Shown: in pieces, positions 51,568 through 59,813 of the stretch
Layout of the letters: each line of letters starts with the position of its first letter
Numbering within the stretch: the stretch's first letter is position 1
Assembly (NCBI GenBank): GCA_963775335.1
Contig: CAVZIJ010000003.1
Span: 2,294,001 to 2,358,000, forward strand
Origin: CAVQCX01 sp963775335
GTDB taxonomy: Bacteria; Pseudomonadota; Gammaproteobacteria; Chromatiales; Chromatiaceae
DNA length: 64,000 bases
Direction: 5' to 3'
Position numbers and translations under genes: made by a program
Notes under the pieces: model-generated
Database searches by the model: none
The model's input: the letters and a program-made list of their open reading frames with translations, nothing else
Told to the model about the DNA's origin: nothing

Positions 51568-53823
51568 TCAGCCAGACAGTCCGGGGCCTTCGGACGACGG
51601 GTCACGCAGAGAGGCGAACAGCGCGGCCAGCGCCCTGTCGACCAGCGGGACTTCGCTGCGCGCGACGGGCTGGGCGCGCCCTTCGCGCAGCATCCGGGCG
51701 AGCGCCTGGAGATCCAGGTCCATCACCTTGCTGCCACGGCTGTTGACCAACACGCAAAGATCGCTGACGCTGCTGCGCCACGAGAGCTTGACCCGGCGTG
51801 TTCTTCCATCCTGGGCGCGAATGTCGAGCCAGGAGCCGACATCGAGCTGGGCCGCCTGCTGGAGATAGGCGTCGGCCGGGGCGCCGCCCTCCGGCCTCAC
51901 ACGGCCGCTGTCTTCGACCCCGGGGCTCGGCCCAGGCCCGCGAGCGTTGCCGGACGCCTCGTCGCCCCCCGAGGTCGCCGGCGAGGCGGCTGGGCGCAGC
52001 GACGCAATATGTACGCCCTGCAACTCCTTGAGCAAGGTGTTCATCTTGTGCTGATCGAAAGAGATTCCGGCCAGCCCTTCCCTGAGTCGTCTCAGAAGGT
52101 CCGGGATCCGCTGGAGCAGTTCCTGGCGCTCCGCGTAGCCGCCCTTCGGCGCGACGCTCCACAGCAACTCGTCGACGACGCGCAGGACCCCGCCCCACTC
52201 CTTACTCTCCGGGCCCTGGCGGAGGAAAACAAGCAGCATCAGATCCTTCCAGCCATCCTCGATCAGCGTCCGAGCGACCTGTGGCACGGGCACGGTGCAC
52301 CCCTCGAGGCGCCGCACAATCTCGTCACCCACACGCTTCTTGGCCAGCGTGAGCTGTTCCTTGCCCCGAGTAATCTGCGCCGCCCGTTCCTCGGCGACCC
52401 TGGCGCCCCGCTCCTGCTCGTCGACAAATACGGCCAGCTCGTCGTCGAGCCGGTTGAAGATGTCGAGGTCGCGGTTGAAATCCGCGAGCAGCCGGTCGAC
52501 CATCGAAAGCAATCTCGCGTAGAGCGCGTCCTTGGCAGGGTCAGCCTCGCCGCTCCATCCCACCGCGGCCGCAGCGAGGCGATTGAGCAGACGACGCGCC
52601 GGATGAGCGTTGTTGCTGAAGAACCCGCCATCGAGCAAAGCAACTTTCAGCACCGGGATCTGCAACCGGGCGATCAGCACCTTCATGGCGTCCGGGATCG
52701 ACGAGTCTCTTGCGATGACTTCGAACAGGAGGGTGACGACCTCAATGATGTCGTCCTCCATAGGCCCGATGACCCGGGCACCCGCGCCGGACCCGATGCC
52801 AAGCGCCTGGGCGAGGAGCTCGCGCACCGCCACAGCGGCGACCGTACCCGGGGCGCCACCCGCCTGGAGCGCAGTCAGCGACCCGGCGTGCTGCAGCGAA
52901 GACAGCGCGGCGACCAGCTCGGCGGGCTCCACCGGCAACCCCGCATCGGCTCGATCATCCGTATCGGGGGTACGGTGGCGATGCGCCTCCAGGAGCCCCC
53001 TGAGCGTTCCCAGCACATCGTCCGTTCTCCGGCCACCCCGCTGCGCGCGCGCTGTCCCGCCGGGAGAGGCCGCGGTGCGACCGGGCTGCTCCTCACGCAG
53101 CGCGGGTGAGACCGGGTTGCGGCGAGCCCGCGGAACCAGATTGGGCAAGATCCCCTCACGGGCCATCAACCCGTTGATCTCGTCATACAAGCCGCCGACG
53201 TAATGCATGGCCTGTTTGTCGAAAAGCTTGTACATCACCAACTTGACCGGCACATCCACCGCCAGATCCGCGATGGCATCACGGAACGCTTGACAGATCG
53301 CTGCGGAGCCCACCGGGTTAGTGCGATTGTCGACCTGCACGCCGCCAAGGCTCGAGAGCCGCTCGTTGAGGACGTAGAGCTCACGCCTATACAGGCTCTC
53401 GCCCTTGGAGATCAGGTTGGTAACGGCGAGGGTCTCCTCGAGATCGTCGTCCGCGACTAGCGCCATATCCCGCTCCGCGACCTCTGCGGGCGATGAGCTC
53501 ACGCGCCCCTGGACCGCCCAGAGGCGATCGAACCCGGCAAGCACGCCGCTCAGGAATTGATCTCCAATGTGGGTCCTCGCCTTGCGCACCGTGCGCATCA
53601 CGTCGAAGTAAACGGTCTGCAGGGCGTCCCGGTCCGATTTGTCGGCCATATCGAACAGGGCGTCATCGAGGCGCTCGAAGAGTCCAGCGAGCAAAGGCGG
53701 GAGCGTCCGCGCCACTGTCCGGCGACACGCGTCGACCAATCGGCGAGCCGCGTCGGAAAGCTGGACCCTACGGGTAGCCGCCGCAGCCTGCATGATGTCG
53801 ATGACGTTGCCTCTTTCGACCAT
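51568..53823 (-). CDS. DUF1631 family protein
   Basis: This large soluble protein of 751 residues matches DUF1631, a family of gamma- and betaproteobacteria without known function. Recognisable stretches are VYFDVMRTVRKARTHIGDQF, VLIARLQIPVLKVALLDGGF with FFSNNAHPARRLLNRLAAAA, and SWLDIRAQDGRTRRVKLSWR near the C terminus. The last resembles a PilZ-like domain, which might bind cyclic di-GMP, but the RxxxR and D/NxSxxG motifs are not clear. A signal peptide is absent. It runs toward the FKBP and nadC genes. Confidence 0.85.
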   Translation of the reverse strand: MVERGNVIDIMQAAAATRRVQLSDAARRLVDACRRTVARTLPPLLAGLFERLDDALFDMADKSDRDALQTVYFDVMRTVRKARTHIGDQFLSGVLAGFDRLWAVQGRVSSSPAEVAERDMALVADDDLEETLAVTNLISKGESLYRRELYVLNERLSSLGGVQVDNRTNPVGSAAICQAFRDAIADLAVDVPVKLVMYKLFDKQAMHYVGGLYDEINGLMAREGILPNLVPRARRNPVSPALREEQPGRTAASPGGTARAQRGGRRTDDVLGTLRGLLEAHRHRTPDTDDRADAGLPVEPAELVAALSSLQHAGSLTALQAGGAPGTVAAVAVRELLAQALGIGSGAGARVIGPMEDDIIEVVTLLFEVIARDSSIPDAMKVLIARLQIPVLKVALLDGGFFSNNAHPARRLLNRLAAAAVGWSGEADPAKDALYARLLSMVDRLLADFNRDLDIFNRLDDELAVFVDEQERGARVAEERAAQITRGKEQLTLAKKRVGDEIVRRLEGCTVPVPQVARTLIEDGWKDLMLLVFLRQGPESKEWGGVLRVVDELLWSVAPKGGYAERQELLQRIPDLLRRLREGLAGISFDQHKMNTLLKELQGVHIASLRPAASPATSGGDEASGNARGPGPSPGVEDSGRVRPEGGAPADAYLQQAAQLDVGSWLDIRAQDGRTRRVKLSWRSSVSDLCVLVNSRGSKVMDLDLQALARMLREGRAQPVARSEVPLVDRALAALFASLRDPSSEGPGLSG

Positions 53824-54001
53824 TTACGCCTCACCCGCCGGTCACCCGCCGCGCCGACGGTCGACCCTTTAACCCACTTCTAGAATAAGCTCGCCTATGT
53901 GTGGGCGCCGCGACGCCTGTCACATCGCCGGCGTTCCCCGCCAGGACGGACGGCGGACCCTTCAGCCGGCGCGACATCAACCGATTGCGTCACAGGTATC
54001 T

Positions 54002-54036
54002 ATTTGTAATTCAAATGGATAAGCAGTATAGCTTAT
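54002..54036. promoter_or_regulatory. Two inverted repeats and a candidate promoter before the DUF1538 operon
   Basis: ATTTG-TAATT-CAAAT (54002-54016) is followed by ATAAGC-AGTATA-GCTTAT (54019-54036); both are perfect inverted repeats in an AT-rich island. A possible promoter overlaps them: TTGTAA at 54004-54009, a 17-base spacer, TATAGC at 54027-54032. A repressor or activator binding here would control the whole operon. The gap to the first gene is about 85 bases, and the stretch 53824-54001 shows no gene. Confidence 0.4.
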
Positions 54037-54121
54037 ATTCCGCCCCAAACATGGGGACCGCCAACCTTAACAAGCCGAGGTGGCTCGTGTATGTTGGCCG
54101 CGCCCCCCGTTGCCATTCGGG

Positions 54122-54859
54122 ATGCCCTCCTTGCTGGCGCACCTAGGACGCTCGCTGCTCGAAAGCCTCCGCGACCTCCTCCCCATCATTGCGGTGATCG
54201 CGTTCTTTCAGCTCGTGGTCCTGCACCAGCCGATCCCGAATCTGGCCGACCTGCTCGGCGGCATGCTGATGGTGCTGGTCGGCCTGACCCTGTTCGTGTA
54301 CGGACTGAAGATCGGTCTCTTCCCGATCGGCGAGTCCATGGCCCATGATTTCGCGAGCAAGGGCAGCCTCGCCTGGCTTCTCGTATTCGCGTTTGCCCTT
54401 GGTTTCGGCACGACTGTGGCGGAGCCTGCCCTGATCGCGGTGGCCGATGAGGCAGCGCTGGTGGCCGCTGGCGGCGCGGTCATCCCCAACCGGCCCGAGG
54501 CGCTGCAGAGCTACGCGCTGGGCTTGCGCCTGACGGTCGCCCTGTCCGTCGGCTTCGCGATCACGGTCGGTGTCATCCGCATCATCAAGGGCTGGCCCAT
54601 CCACTATTTGATCATCGGCGGGTACCTCGGGGTAGTGATCATGACAGGTTTCGCCCCCGTGGAGATCATCGGCATTGCTTACGATTCCGGAGGTGTAACC
54701 ACCTCCACCATCACGGTGCCCCTGGTGACCGCTCTGGGCATCGGCCTGTCGACAAGCATCGCCGGGCGCAACCCCTTGGTCGACGGATTCGGCCTCATCG
54801 CGTTCGCTTCCCTCACGCCGATGATCTTCGTGATGGGCTACGGGATGCTGCTGCGGTGA
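54122..54859 (+). CDS. DUF1538 membrane protein, first copy
   Basis: The 245-residue protein has about seven hydrophobic helices. Family hallmarks are TTVAEPALIAVADEA in the middle, followed by AYDSGGVTTSTITVPLVTAL and DGFGLIAFASLTPMIFVMGY. Small-residue-rich motifs with Glu, Asp and Ser inside membrane segments suggest a transport path, but the substrate is unknown. ATG 54122 (MPSLLAHLGRSLLESLRDLL) is preferred over upstream ATG 54080, which would add a non-conserved basic leader. The second copy begins four bases before its stop. Confidence 0.88.
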   Translation: MPSLLAHLGRSLLESLRDLLPIIAVIAFFQLVVLHQPIPNLADLLGGMLMVLVGLTLFVYGLKIGLFPIGESMAHDFASKGSLAWLLVFAFALGFGTTVAEPALIAVADEAALVAAGGAVIPNRPEALQSYALGLRLTVALSVGFAITVGVIRIIKGWPIHYLIIGGYLGVVIMTGFAPVEIIGIAYDSGGVTTSTITVPLVTALGIGLSTSIAGRNPLVDGFGLIAFASLTPMIFVMGYGMLLR

Positions 54860-55650
54860 AAGGGCTGGCTTTCGCGCTCGATGCGCTCGGCGACACGTTT
54901 CGCGATGTGCTGCCCATCGCCGTGATCCTGGTCGGATTCCAGCTCTTCGTGCTGCGCCGGCCGATAGCGAGGCTCCGGCAAGTGCTCATCGGCCTGCTAT
55001 GCGTGCTACTCGGTCTGGCTTTCTTCCTGCAAGGGCTGCAGCAGGCCTTGTTCCCTCTCGGAAAGCTGATGGCCCGCCAGCTCACCGACCCGGGATTTGT
55101 CGGTCTCGGCGCAGGGGCAGGGGCAGGACAGGTGGACTGGCTGAGCTATCGGTGGGTCTATGTGTTTGGCGCAGCCGTCGGATTTGCGACGACCCTTGCG
55201 GAGCCCGCCCTGATCGCGGTGGCGATCAAGGCCGCCCAGGTCTCGGGGGGCACCATAGACACTTGGGGGCTGCGGGTTGCCGTTGCCATCGGGGTGGCGG
55301 TCGGTATCGCTCTGGGGAGCTACCGCATCGTCACGGGCAGCCCTTTGCATTGGTACATCATTGCAGGCTACATCCTGGTACTGATCCAGACCGCCTTTGC
55401 TCCCAAGATGATCGTCGCTCTCGCTTACGACTCCGGTGGCGTGACCACCTCCACGGTGACGGTGCCACTGGTGGCCGCCCTGGGCCTCGGGCTCGCGACC
55501 CACGTGCCGGGGCGCGATCCCCTGCTCGACGGCTTCGGCCTTATCGCCTTCGCAAGTCTGTTCCCCATCATGACCGTGATGGGATATGCCCAGCTGGGCG
55601 AGTGGTACATACGGCGCCAAACCAGGCGCTCCGCGGAACGAGGAACCTGA
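54856..55650 (+). CDS. DUF1538 membrane protein, second copy
   Basis: The 264-residue protein repeats the layout of its neighbour: TTLAEPALIAVAIKAAQVSG, then AYDSGGVTTSTVTVPLVAAL, then DGFGLIAFASLFPIMTVMGY. The two are paralogues, and in other bacteria both halves occur in one long DUF1538 protein (family knowledge). They probably make a pseudo-symmetric pair. It starts at GTG 54856, overlapping the first copy as GTGA. A PII-like gene follows after two bases. Confidence 0.88.
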   Translation: MKGLAFALDALGDTFRDVLPIAVILVGFQLFVLRRPIARLRQVLIGLLCVLLGLAFFLQGLQQALFPLGKLMARQLTDPGFVGLGAGAGAGQVDWLSYRWVYVFGAAVGFATTLAEPALIAVAIKAAQVSGGTIDTWGLRVAVAIGVAVGIALGSYRIVTGSPLHWYIIAGYILVLIQTAFAPKMIVALAYDSGGVTTSTVTVPLVAALGLGLATHVPGRDPLLDGFGLIAFASLFPIMTVMGYAQLGEWYIRRQTRRSAERGT

Positions 55651-55652
55651 CC

Positions 55653-56003
55653 ATGCACTTCAAGCTCATCATCGCCCTGGTCGAGGACAGCAAGACCGAT
55701 CAGGTTCTCGAAGCGGCCCGCCAGGCCGGAGCCAAAGGCTCGACAGTGATCAATCAGGCGCGGGGAGAAGGCATTCAGAAATCCAAGACCTTCTTCGGGC
55801 TGAATCTGGAGATCCAGCGCGACGCCGTGATGCTGCTGGTAGAGGAGCATCTCAGTCGCTCCGTCCTGGAGACCATCTCGACAGTCTGCCACTTTGAAGA
55901 CAAGCCCGGGACGGGCATCGCTTTCCAGATCGATGTCGAGGACGCCGTCGGCGTCAGTCATCAGATCGAGGTCCTGTCCAGCGTGGTGGAGGAAGAGATA
56001 TGA
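55653..56003 (+). CDS. PII-like signalling protein
   Basis: The 116-residue protein has the PII ferredoxin-like fold: MHFKLIIALVEDSKTDQVLE as strand and helix 1, the T-loop region around GSTVINQARGEGIQKSKTFF, and the C-terminal loop CHFEDKPGTGIAFQIDVEDA. The Tyr51 uridylylation site of GlnB/GlnK is not evident, so it is probably a nonstandard member sensing nucleotides or another ligand. PII proteins often gate a neighbouring transporter, as GlnK with AmtB or SbtB with SbtA. Its position right after two membrane genes supports that role. Confidence 0.87.
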   Translation: MHFKLIIALVEDSKTDQVLEAARQAGAKGSTVINQARGEGIQKSKTFFGLNLEIQRDAVMLLVEEHLSRSVLETISTVCHFEDKPGTGIAFQIDVEDAVGVSHQIEVLSSVVEEEI

Positions 56004-56422
56004 GCGAGAAACCGTTGGTGCGGGTGCGCGATGTCATGAAGTCCGCGTTCGACATGGTGGATGGCATGGCTACGGTGGCCGATGCGCTGAGGACCATGGC
56101 GCATGTCGAGACCAAGTGCCTGATCGTCGACAAACGCCATGACCGTGACGAGTACGGCATGGTTCTGATCTCGGACATCGCCCGGCAGGTCCTGGCCAAG
56201 GACCACGCTCCCGACCGGGTGAACATCTATGAGATCATGTCCAAGCCGGTGGTCACCGTGGACCCGGAGATGGACATCCGCTACGCCGCCCGGCTGTTCG
56301 GCCGCTTGGAGCTGTCGCGGGCGCCGGTGGTCGAGAACGGCAAAATCGTAGGGATCGTCAGCATGACCGACCTGGTCATCAAGGGGCTGATCGGACTGAA
56401 GGGCGGCGCGGAGCGCCAATGA
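56000..56422 (+). CDS. Twin CBS-domain protein
   Basis: The 140-residue protein consists of two CBS motifs: VRDVMKSAFDMVDGMATVAD through VLISDIARQVLA, and IYEIMSKPVVTVDPEMDIRY through IVGIVSMTDLVIKGLI. Such pairs bind AMP, ATP or similar ligands and act as energy sensors. It overlaps the PII-like gene by ATGA, so all four genes of the operon are translationally linked. With the PII-like protein it provides two nucleotide-sensing inputs for the DUF1538 pair (inference). Confidence 0.92.
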   Translation: MSEKPLVRVRDVMKSAFDMVDGMATVADALRTMAHVETKCLIVDKRHDRDEYGMVLISDIARQVLAKDHAPDRVNIYEIMSKPVVTVDPEMDIRYAARLFGRLELSRAPVVENGKIVGIVSMTDLVIKGLIGLKGGAERQ

Positions 56423-56432
56423 CGGGCCCGCG

Positions 56433-56768
56433 GTGCTGCCGATCGACCAATTCGAGTTTCACCACCGCCTCGAGGACACCCCGGGCGCGGCCCTGGTGAT
56501 GTTCTCGGCGCCTTCCTGTGGGCAATGCCGCCACCTGGAGAAAATGCTCGAGCGGGTCAGCGCCCTCTGCCCGGATCTCAAGCTGTTCAAGATCGACGCC
56601 CAGCGCGAGGCCGCCTTGGTACACGAGCTCGAGGTGTTCCATCTGCCGAGCCTGTTCCTATTCCGCGACGGGCACTTTCATTGTGAGCTGCAGGGCGAGG
56701 CCTCACCCCAAGCCCTGGCCATGGCTGTCGAGCGGGCCCTGGCTTGGCCCGCCGAGGAGGCCCCTTGA
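56433..56768 (+). CDS. Thioredoxin-like protein
   Basis: The 111-residue thioredoxin fold has the redox motif CGQC in FSAPSCGQCRHLEKML (classical thioredoxin has CGPC) and the cis-proline loop LEVFHLPSLFLFRDGHF. No signal peptide is present, so it acts in the cytoplasm. It starts at GTG 56433, ten bases after the CBS gene, and may belong to the same transcript. The Pro-to-Gln change should alter redox potential or partner choice. Confidence 0.85.
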   Translation: MLPIDQFEFHHRLEDTPGAALVMFSAPSCGQCRHLEKMLERVSALCPDLKLFKIDAQREAALVHELEVFHLPSLFLFRDGHFHCELQGEASPQALAMAVERALAWPAEEAP

Positions 56769-57310
56769 GCGCCACAGTGCTGCTCGAGGGGGTACGCGAC
56801 TGCCCGTCGCCCAATCAGGACGCCCGTTCGCCGGGCTGCACCGTGGATCTGTTGGTGATCCACAACATCAGCCTGCCCCCGGGGGAGTTCGGAGGCAACT
56901 GGATCGACGCCTTGTTTCAAAACCGCCTCGACCCCGGGGCCCACCCCTATTTTGCGTCGATCGCCCAGATGCGGGTCTCGGCCCACCTGCTGGTGCGCCG
57001 GGATGGGTCCCTGGTGCAATACGTACCGCTGGAGCGTCGGGCCTGGCATGCGGGGGTGTCGAGTTTTCGCGGCCGCTCGGCATGCAACGACTTCTCCGTG
57101 GGGATAGAGCTGGAAGGCACCGACGACATGGCATTCACCGACGCTCAGTATCTCAGCCTGGTCGGCGTGACCCGACAGATCCTGGCCCTCTACCCCGCCA
57201 TCACGCCCGAGCGGATCGTCGGGCACAGCGACATCGCGCCCGGGCGCAAGACCGACCCCGGCTCCGCGTTCGATTGGGCGCGCTATCGGCGCATGCTGGC
57301 CGATGCTTGA
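56765..57310 (+). CDS. ampD: 1,6-anhydro-N-acetylmuramyl-L-alanine amidase
   Basis: AmpD cleaves the peptide from anhydro-muropeptides during cell-wall recycling and thereby keeps beta-lactamase regulators silent. The zinc-binding pattern is visible: His in LLVIHNISLPPGEFGG and His/Asp in IVGHSDIAPGRKTDPG. No signal peptide is present, as expected for the cytoplasmic enzyme. The start is probably TTG 56765, behind GAGGAGG and overlapping the thioredoxin stop. ampE follows after 33 bases. Confidence 0.94.
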   Translation: MSATVLLEGVRDCPSPNQDARSPGCTVDLLVIHNISLPPGEFGGNWIDALFQNRLDPGAHPYFASIAQMRVSAHLLVRRDGSLVQYVPLERRAWHAGVSSFRGRSACNDFSVGIELEGTDDMAFTDAQYLSLVGVTRQILALYPAITPERIVGHSDIAPGRKTDPGSAFDWARYRRMLADA

Positions 57311-57343
57311 ATCTCACGCGCCCTTGCCGGACACTTGCCGCCC

Positions 57344-58210
57344 ATGAGCTTTCTTGCCGTCTTGCTCGCCCTGTTCCTGGAGCGCGTCCTGATTGACCAG
57401 GACGAGTGGCGCCGTGCGCCCTGGTTTGCGTCCTACCTCGCCCGCCTGCGCGGGCTGCCCTTCGGAGAACGCCTCTCCCGAGGGGTCTTAGGCGTGATTG
57501 CGGCGCTGGCCGTCCCGCTGCTCCTCGTCGCCCTGATCCAGTCCTGGCTAGGCGGCAGCTTGGCGGGGGTACCGGAGCTGTTGTTCGCCACGGCCGTCCT
57601 GATCTACTGCCTCGGCCCCGGAAACCTCGACGCTCAGATCCAGGCCCTCGTCGAGTCCCTCGACGATGAAGACGAGGGCCTTGCCCAGGGGCTGGCGCAT
57701 GATTTGGTCGACGACGAGCCTGCGCTCGGTGACTCGACGCTGGTGGGTCAGGTCGTCCGAGCCATCCCGGTACAGGCCCTGCACCGGCTGTTCGGGGTGC
57801 TGTTCTGGTTTCTGGTGCTGGGTCCGGTCGGCGCGCTGCTGTATCGTCTTGCCCGCCACCTCGATGCCTACGCCGCAGCTCACGGCGACCTCGATGCGGA
57901 ATTCCGGGCTGCGGCGCTGCGGCTCCCCGCCATCCTGGACTGGGCTGCGGCCCGAGCGGAGATAGCGGCCTTTTCTCTGGCCGGCTCGTTCGAGGACACC
58001 CTGGCCCAATGGCGGGACAGCGCCGCCAGATCAACGCCCGATGAGCTGGTGAGACACTGCGCCGCCGCGGCGTTGCGGATCGACGGGAGCGAGCCGCCCG
58101 AGAGAGACGGGGTCGCGCTCATCGAGCGCTCGAGTGCATTGGTGTGGCGCTCCATCCTCATCTGGGTTGGCCTGCTGGGGCTCGTCACGGTCGCCTACTG
58201 GGCCTCCTGA
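57344..58210 (+). CDS. ampE: AmpE-like inner-membrane protein
   Basis: The 288-residue protein begins MSFLAVLLALFLERVLIDQD and has about four membrane segments (for example VIAALAVPLLLVALIQSWLG, LFGVLFWFLVLGPVGALLYR and the C-terminal SILIWVGLLGLVTVAYWAS). The layout and the position after ampD identify AmpE. It is related to the CobD/CbiB family. Its exact role is unsettled; a sensor role in beta-lactam response has been proposed. Confidence 0.88.
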   Translation: MSFLAVLLALFLERVLIDQDEWRRAPWFASYLARLRGLPFGERLSRGVLGVIAALAVPLLLVALIQSWLGGSLAGVPELLFATAVLIYCLGPGNLDAQIQALVESLDDEDEGLAQGLAHDLVDDEPALGDSTLVGQVVRAIPVQALHRLFGVLFWFLVLGPVGALLYRLARHLDAYAAAHGDLDAEFRAAALRLPAILDWAAARAEIAAFSLAGSFEDTLAQWRDSAARSTPDELVRHCAAAALRIDGSEPPERDGVALIERSSALVWRSILIWVGLLGLVTVAYWAS

Positions 58211-58224
58211 TCGACCCGCCCGCC

Positions 58225-58824
58225 TTGCCGGAGACCAAGCTGATTGACCTGATGCGCCACGGCGAGCCCGTGGGCGGGCGCCGCTATCGAGGCCAGATCG
58301 ACGATCCCCTGAGCGAGCGCGGCTGGGCCGACATGCGCGCGGCGGTCAGCGGAACGCCGCCTTGGGACAGCATCTGCAGCTCGCCGCTTCGCCGCTGCAG
58401 CGATTTCGCCAGAGATCTGGCGGAGCGGATCGGGATCCCGCTGGAGCTCGACACGCGCTTGCGGGAAATCGGCTTCGGGAGCTGGGAAGGGCGTACCGCG
58501 GACCAGATCCGTGCTGAAGACCCGGAGAGCATCGCCCGCTTCTATCACGATCCGATCCACAACCGCCCGCAGGGCGCGGAGCCCCTGGAGCATTTCAGCG
58601 GGCGCGTGGTCGCCGCCTTCCATGACCTGGCCAACCGCCCCGCCGGCCGGCACACCTTGCTGGTCACCCATGCCGGGGTGATCCGCAGTGTCATCGCCCA
58701 CGTGCTCAACGCGCCCCTGGAGTCGATGTACCGGATCTCGGTCGAGACCGCGAGCCTCACCCGCATCCGTTGCGACGGGGAGCGCCCACCGACCCTCGTC
58801 TTTCAAGGGCGCCGTCGACTGTGA
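58225..58824 (+). CDS. Histidine phosphatase, CobC-like alpha-ribazole phosphatase
   Basis: The roughly 199-residue phosphoglycerate-mutase-fold protein has the catalytic RHG in IDLMRHGEPVGGRRYRGQID. It also has SSPLRRCSDFARDLAERIGI, the catalytic acid region LREIGFGSWEGRTADQI and the second His in LLVTHAGVIRSVIAHVL. CobC removes phosphate from alpha-ribazole phosphate in cobalamin assembly. The overlap with a BtuF-like gene supports this. The start is uncertain; TTG 58225 (LPETKLIDLMRHG) is chosen. Confidence 0.8.
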   Translation: MPETKLIDLMRHGEPVGGRRYRGQIDDPLSERGWADMRAAVSGTPPWDSICSSPLRRCSDFARDLAERIGIPLELDTRLREIGFGSWEGRTADQIRAEDPESIARFYHDPIHNRPQGAEPLEHFSGRVVAAFHDLANRPAGRHTLLVTHAGVIRSVIAHVLNAPLESMYRISVETASLTRIRCDGERPPTLVFQGRRRL

Positions 58825-59681
58825 TCCGGGACTGGCTGGGGGGCGTTCTGCTCCTCGGCGTGTGCAGCTGCAGTGCACACCCCCCCGGGGTCCACGCGCC
58901 CGATCCGGCCGGGGCCCGGCGAGTGATCGCGCTGGCGCCTCACGCCGCCGAGCTGGTGTTCGCGGTGGGCGCCGGAGACCGTCTGGTCGGCGTGGTCGCC
59001 GGGAGCGATTACCCGGCCCGGGCGCGCGACCTCCCGGTCATCGGTGATTCGGTACGACTGGACCGGGAGCGCGTCCTGGCACTGAGGCCGGACCTGGCCG
59101 TCGCCTGGGTGCCAGGCAACCGCGAGGCGGACTTGGACTGGCTCGCCACTCAGGGCGTGCCGGTGTACCGCAGCGACCCGCACCGGATCGAGGCGATTGC
59201 GCAGGACCTCCAGGCCCTAGGGGCACTCACGGGGCATGTCGAGGATGGCAGGGCGACCGCCGGGGCATTTCGCGCCAGACTCGCGCACCTGCGTCGAGCT
59301 TACGCCGGCATCAGAGCGCTACGCGCCTTTTACGTGCTCTGGCCCGAGCCGCTGATGACCGTCGGGGGGCCCTCGCTGATCAGCCGGGCGATGAAGATCT
59401 GCGGCTTCGAAAATCCGTTTGCGAGCCAGCCCGCCGAGACCCTCGCAGTGGGCCGGGAGAGCCTGATCGCGGCGCGACCGGCGGTGCTCCTGGTGCCCGG
59501 ATCCGACCCTGGGGGTGCTGCCGCGCACCTCTTGGACTCCGGCCGATGGCCGGGTCGCGCGCCCGCCGTGGCCCCCGTGGACCCGGACCTGATCGAGCGG
59601 CCGGGGCCGCGGATGCTCGACGGGATCGAAGAACTTTGCCGGGCTCGCCAAGCGTTGATGAGAGGACGGTCGGGCGGCTGA
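58821..59681 (+). CDS. BtuF-like cobalamin-binding periplasmic protein
   Basis: The 286-residue protein starts at GTG 58821, overlapping the phosphatase stop as GTGA. An export signal (VIRDWLGGVLLLGVCSCSAH) precedes a helical-backbone metal-receptor domain: VIALAPHAAELVFAVGAGDR, then RVLALRPDLAVAWVPGNREA, and WPEPLMTVGGPSLISRAMKI, a BtuF-type segment. BtuF delivers vitamin B12 to BtuCD. No btuC or btuD is in the window. Other corrinoid or iron-chelate binders remain possible. Confidence 0.83.
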   Translation: MIRDWLGGVLLLGVCSCSAHPPGVHAPDPAGARRVIALAPHAAELVFAVGAGDRLVGVVAGSDYPARARDLPVIGDSVRLDRERVLALRPDLAVAWVPGNREADLDWLATQGVPVYRSDPHRIEAIAQDLQALGALTGHVEDGRATAGAFRARLAHLRRAYAGIRALRAFYVLWPEPLMTVGGPSLISRAMKICGFENPFASQPAETLAVGRESLIAARPAVLLVPGSDPGGAAAHLLDSGRWPGRAPAVAPVDPDLIERPGPRMLDGIEELCRARQALMRGRSGG

Positions 59682-59813
59682 GCTGGGCTCAGGCCGAATA
59701 CTGGACCCGACGGCGCAGACGGTCGGCAATGCTGGTGAGGCGCAGCCAATCGGCCAGGGTGCGAATCTCCGCGAATGATCTGAAGAAGATCCGCGCCGAC
59801 CGGGGCCGGGGGA

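Noticed and set aside
58100..58830. Cobalamin riboswitch before the CobC/BtuF-like genes
   Set aside because: The genes overlap each other and lie 14 bases after ampE, leaving no leader for a riboswitch; no B12-box-like sequence was seen.
59682..59813. Additional gene between the BtuF-like gene and lspA
   Set aside because: Only about 130 bases; the open frame on the minus strand overlaps lspA in another frame and has no recognisable family.
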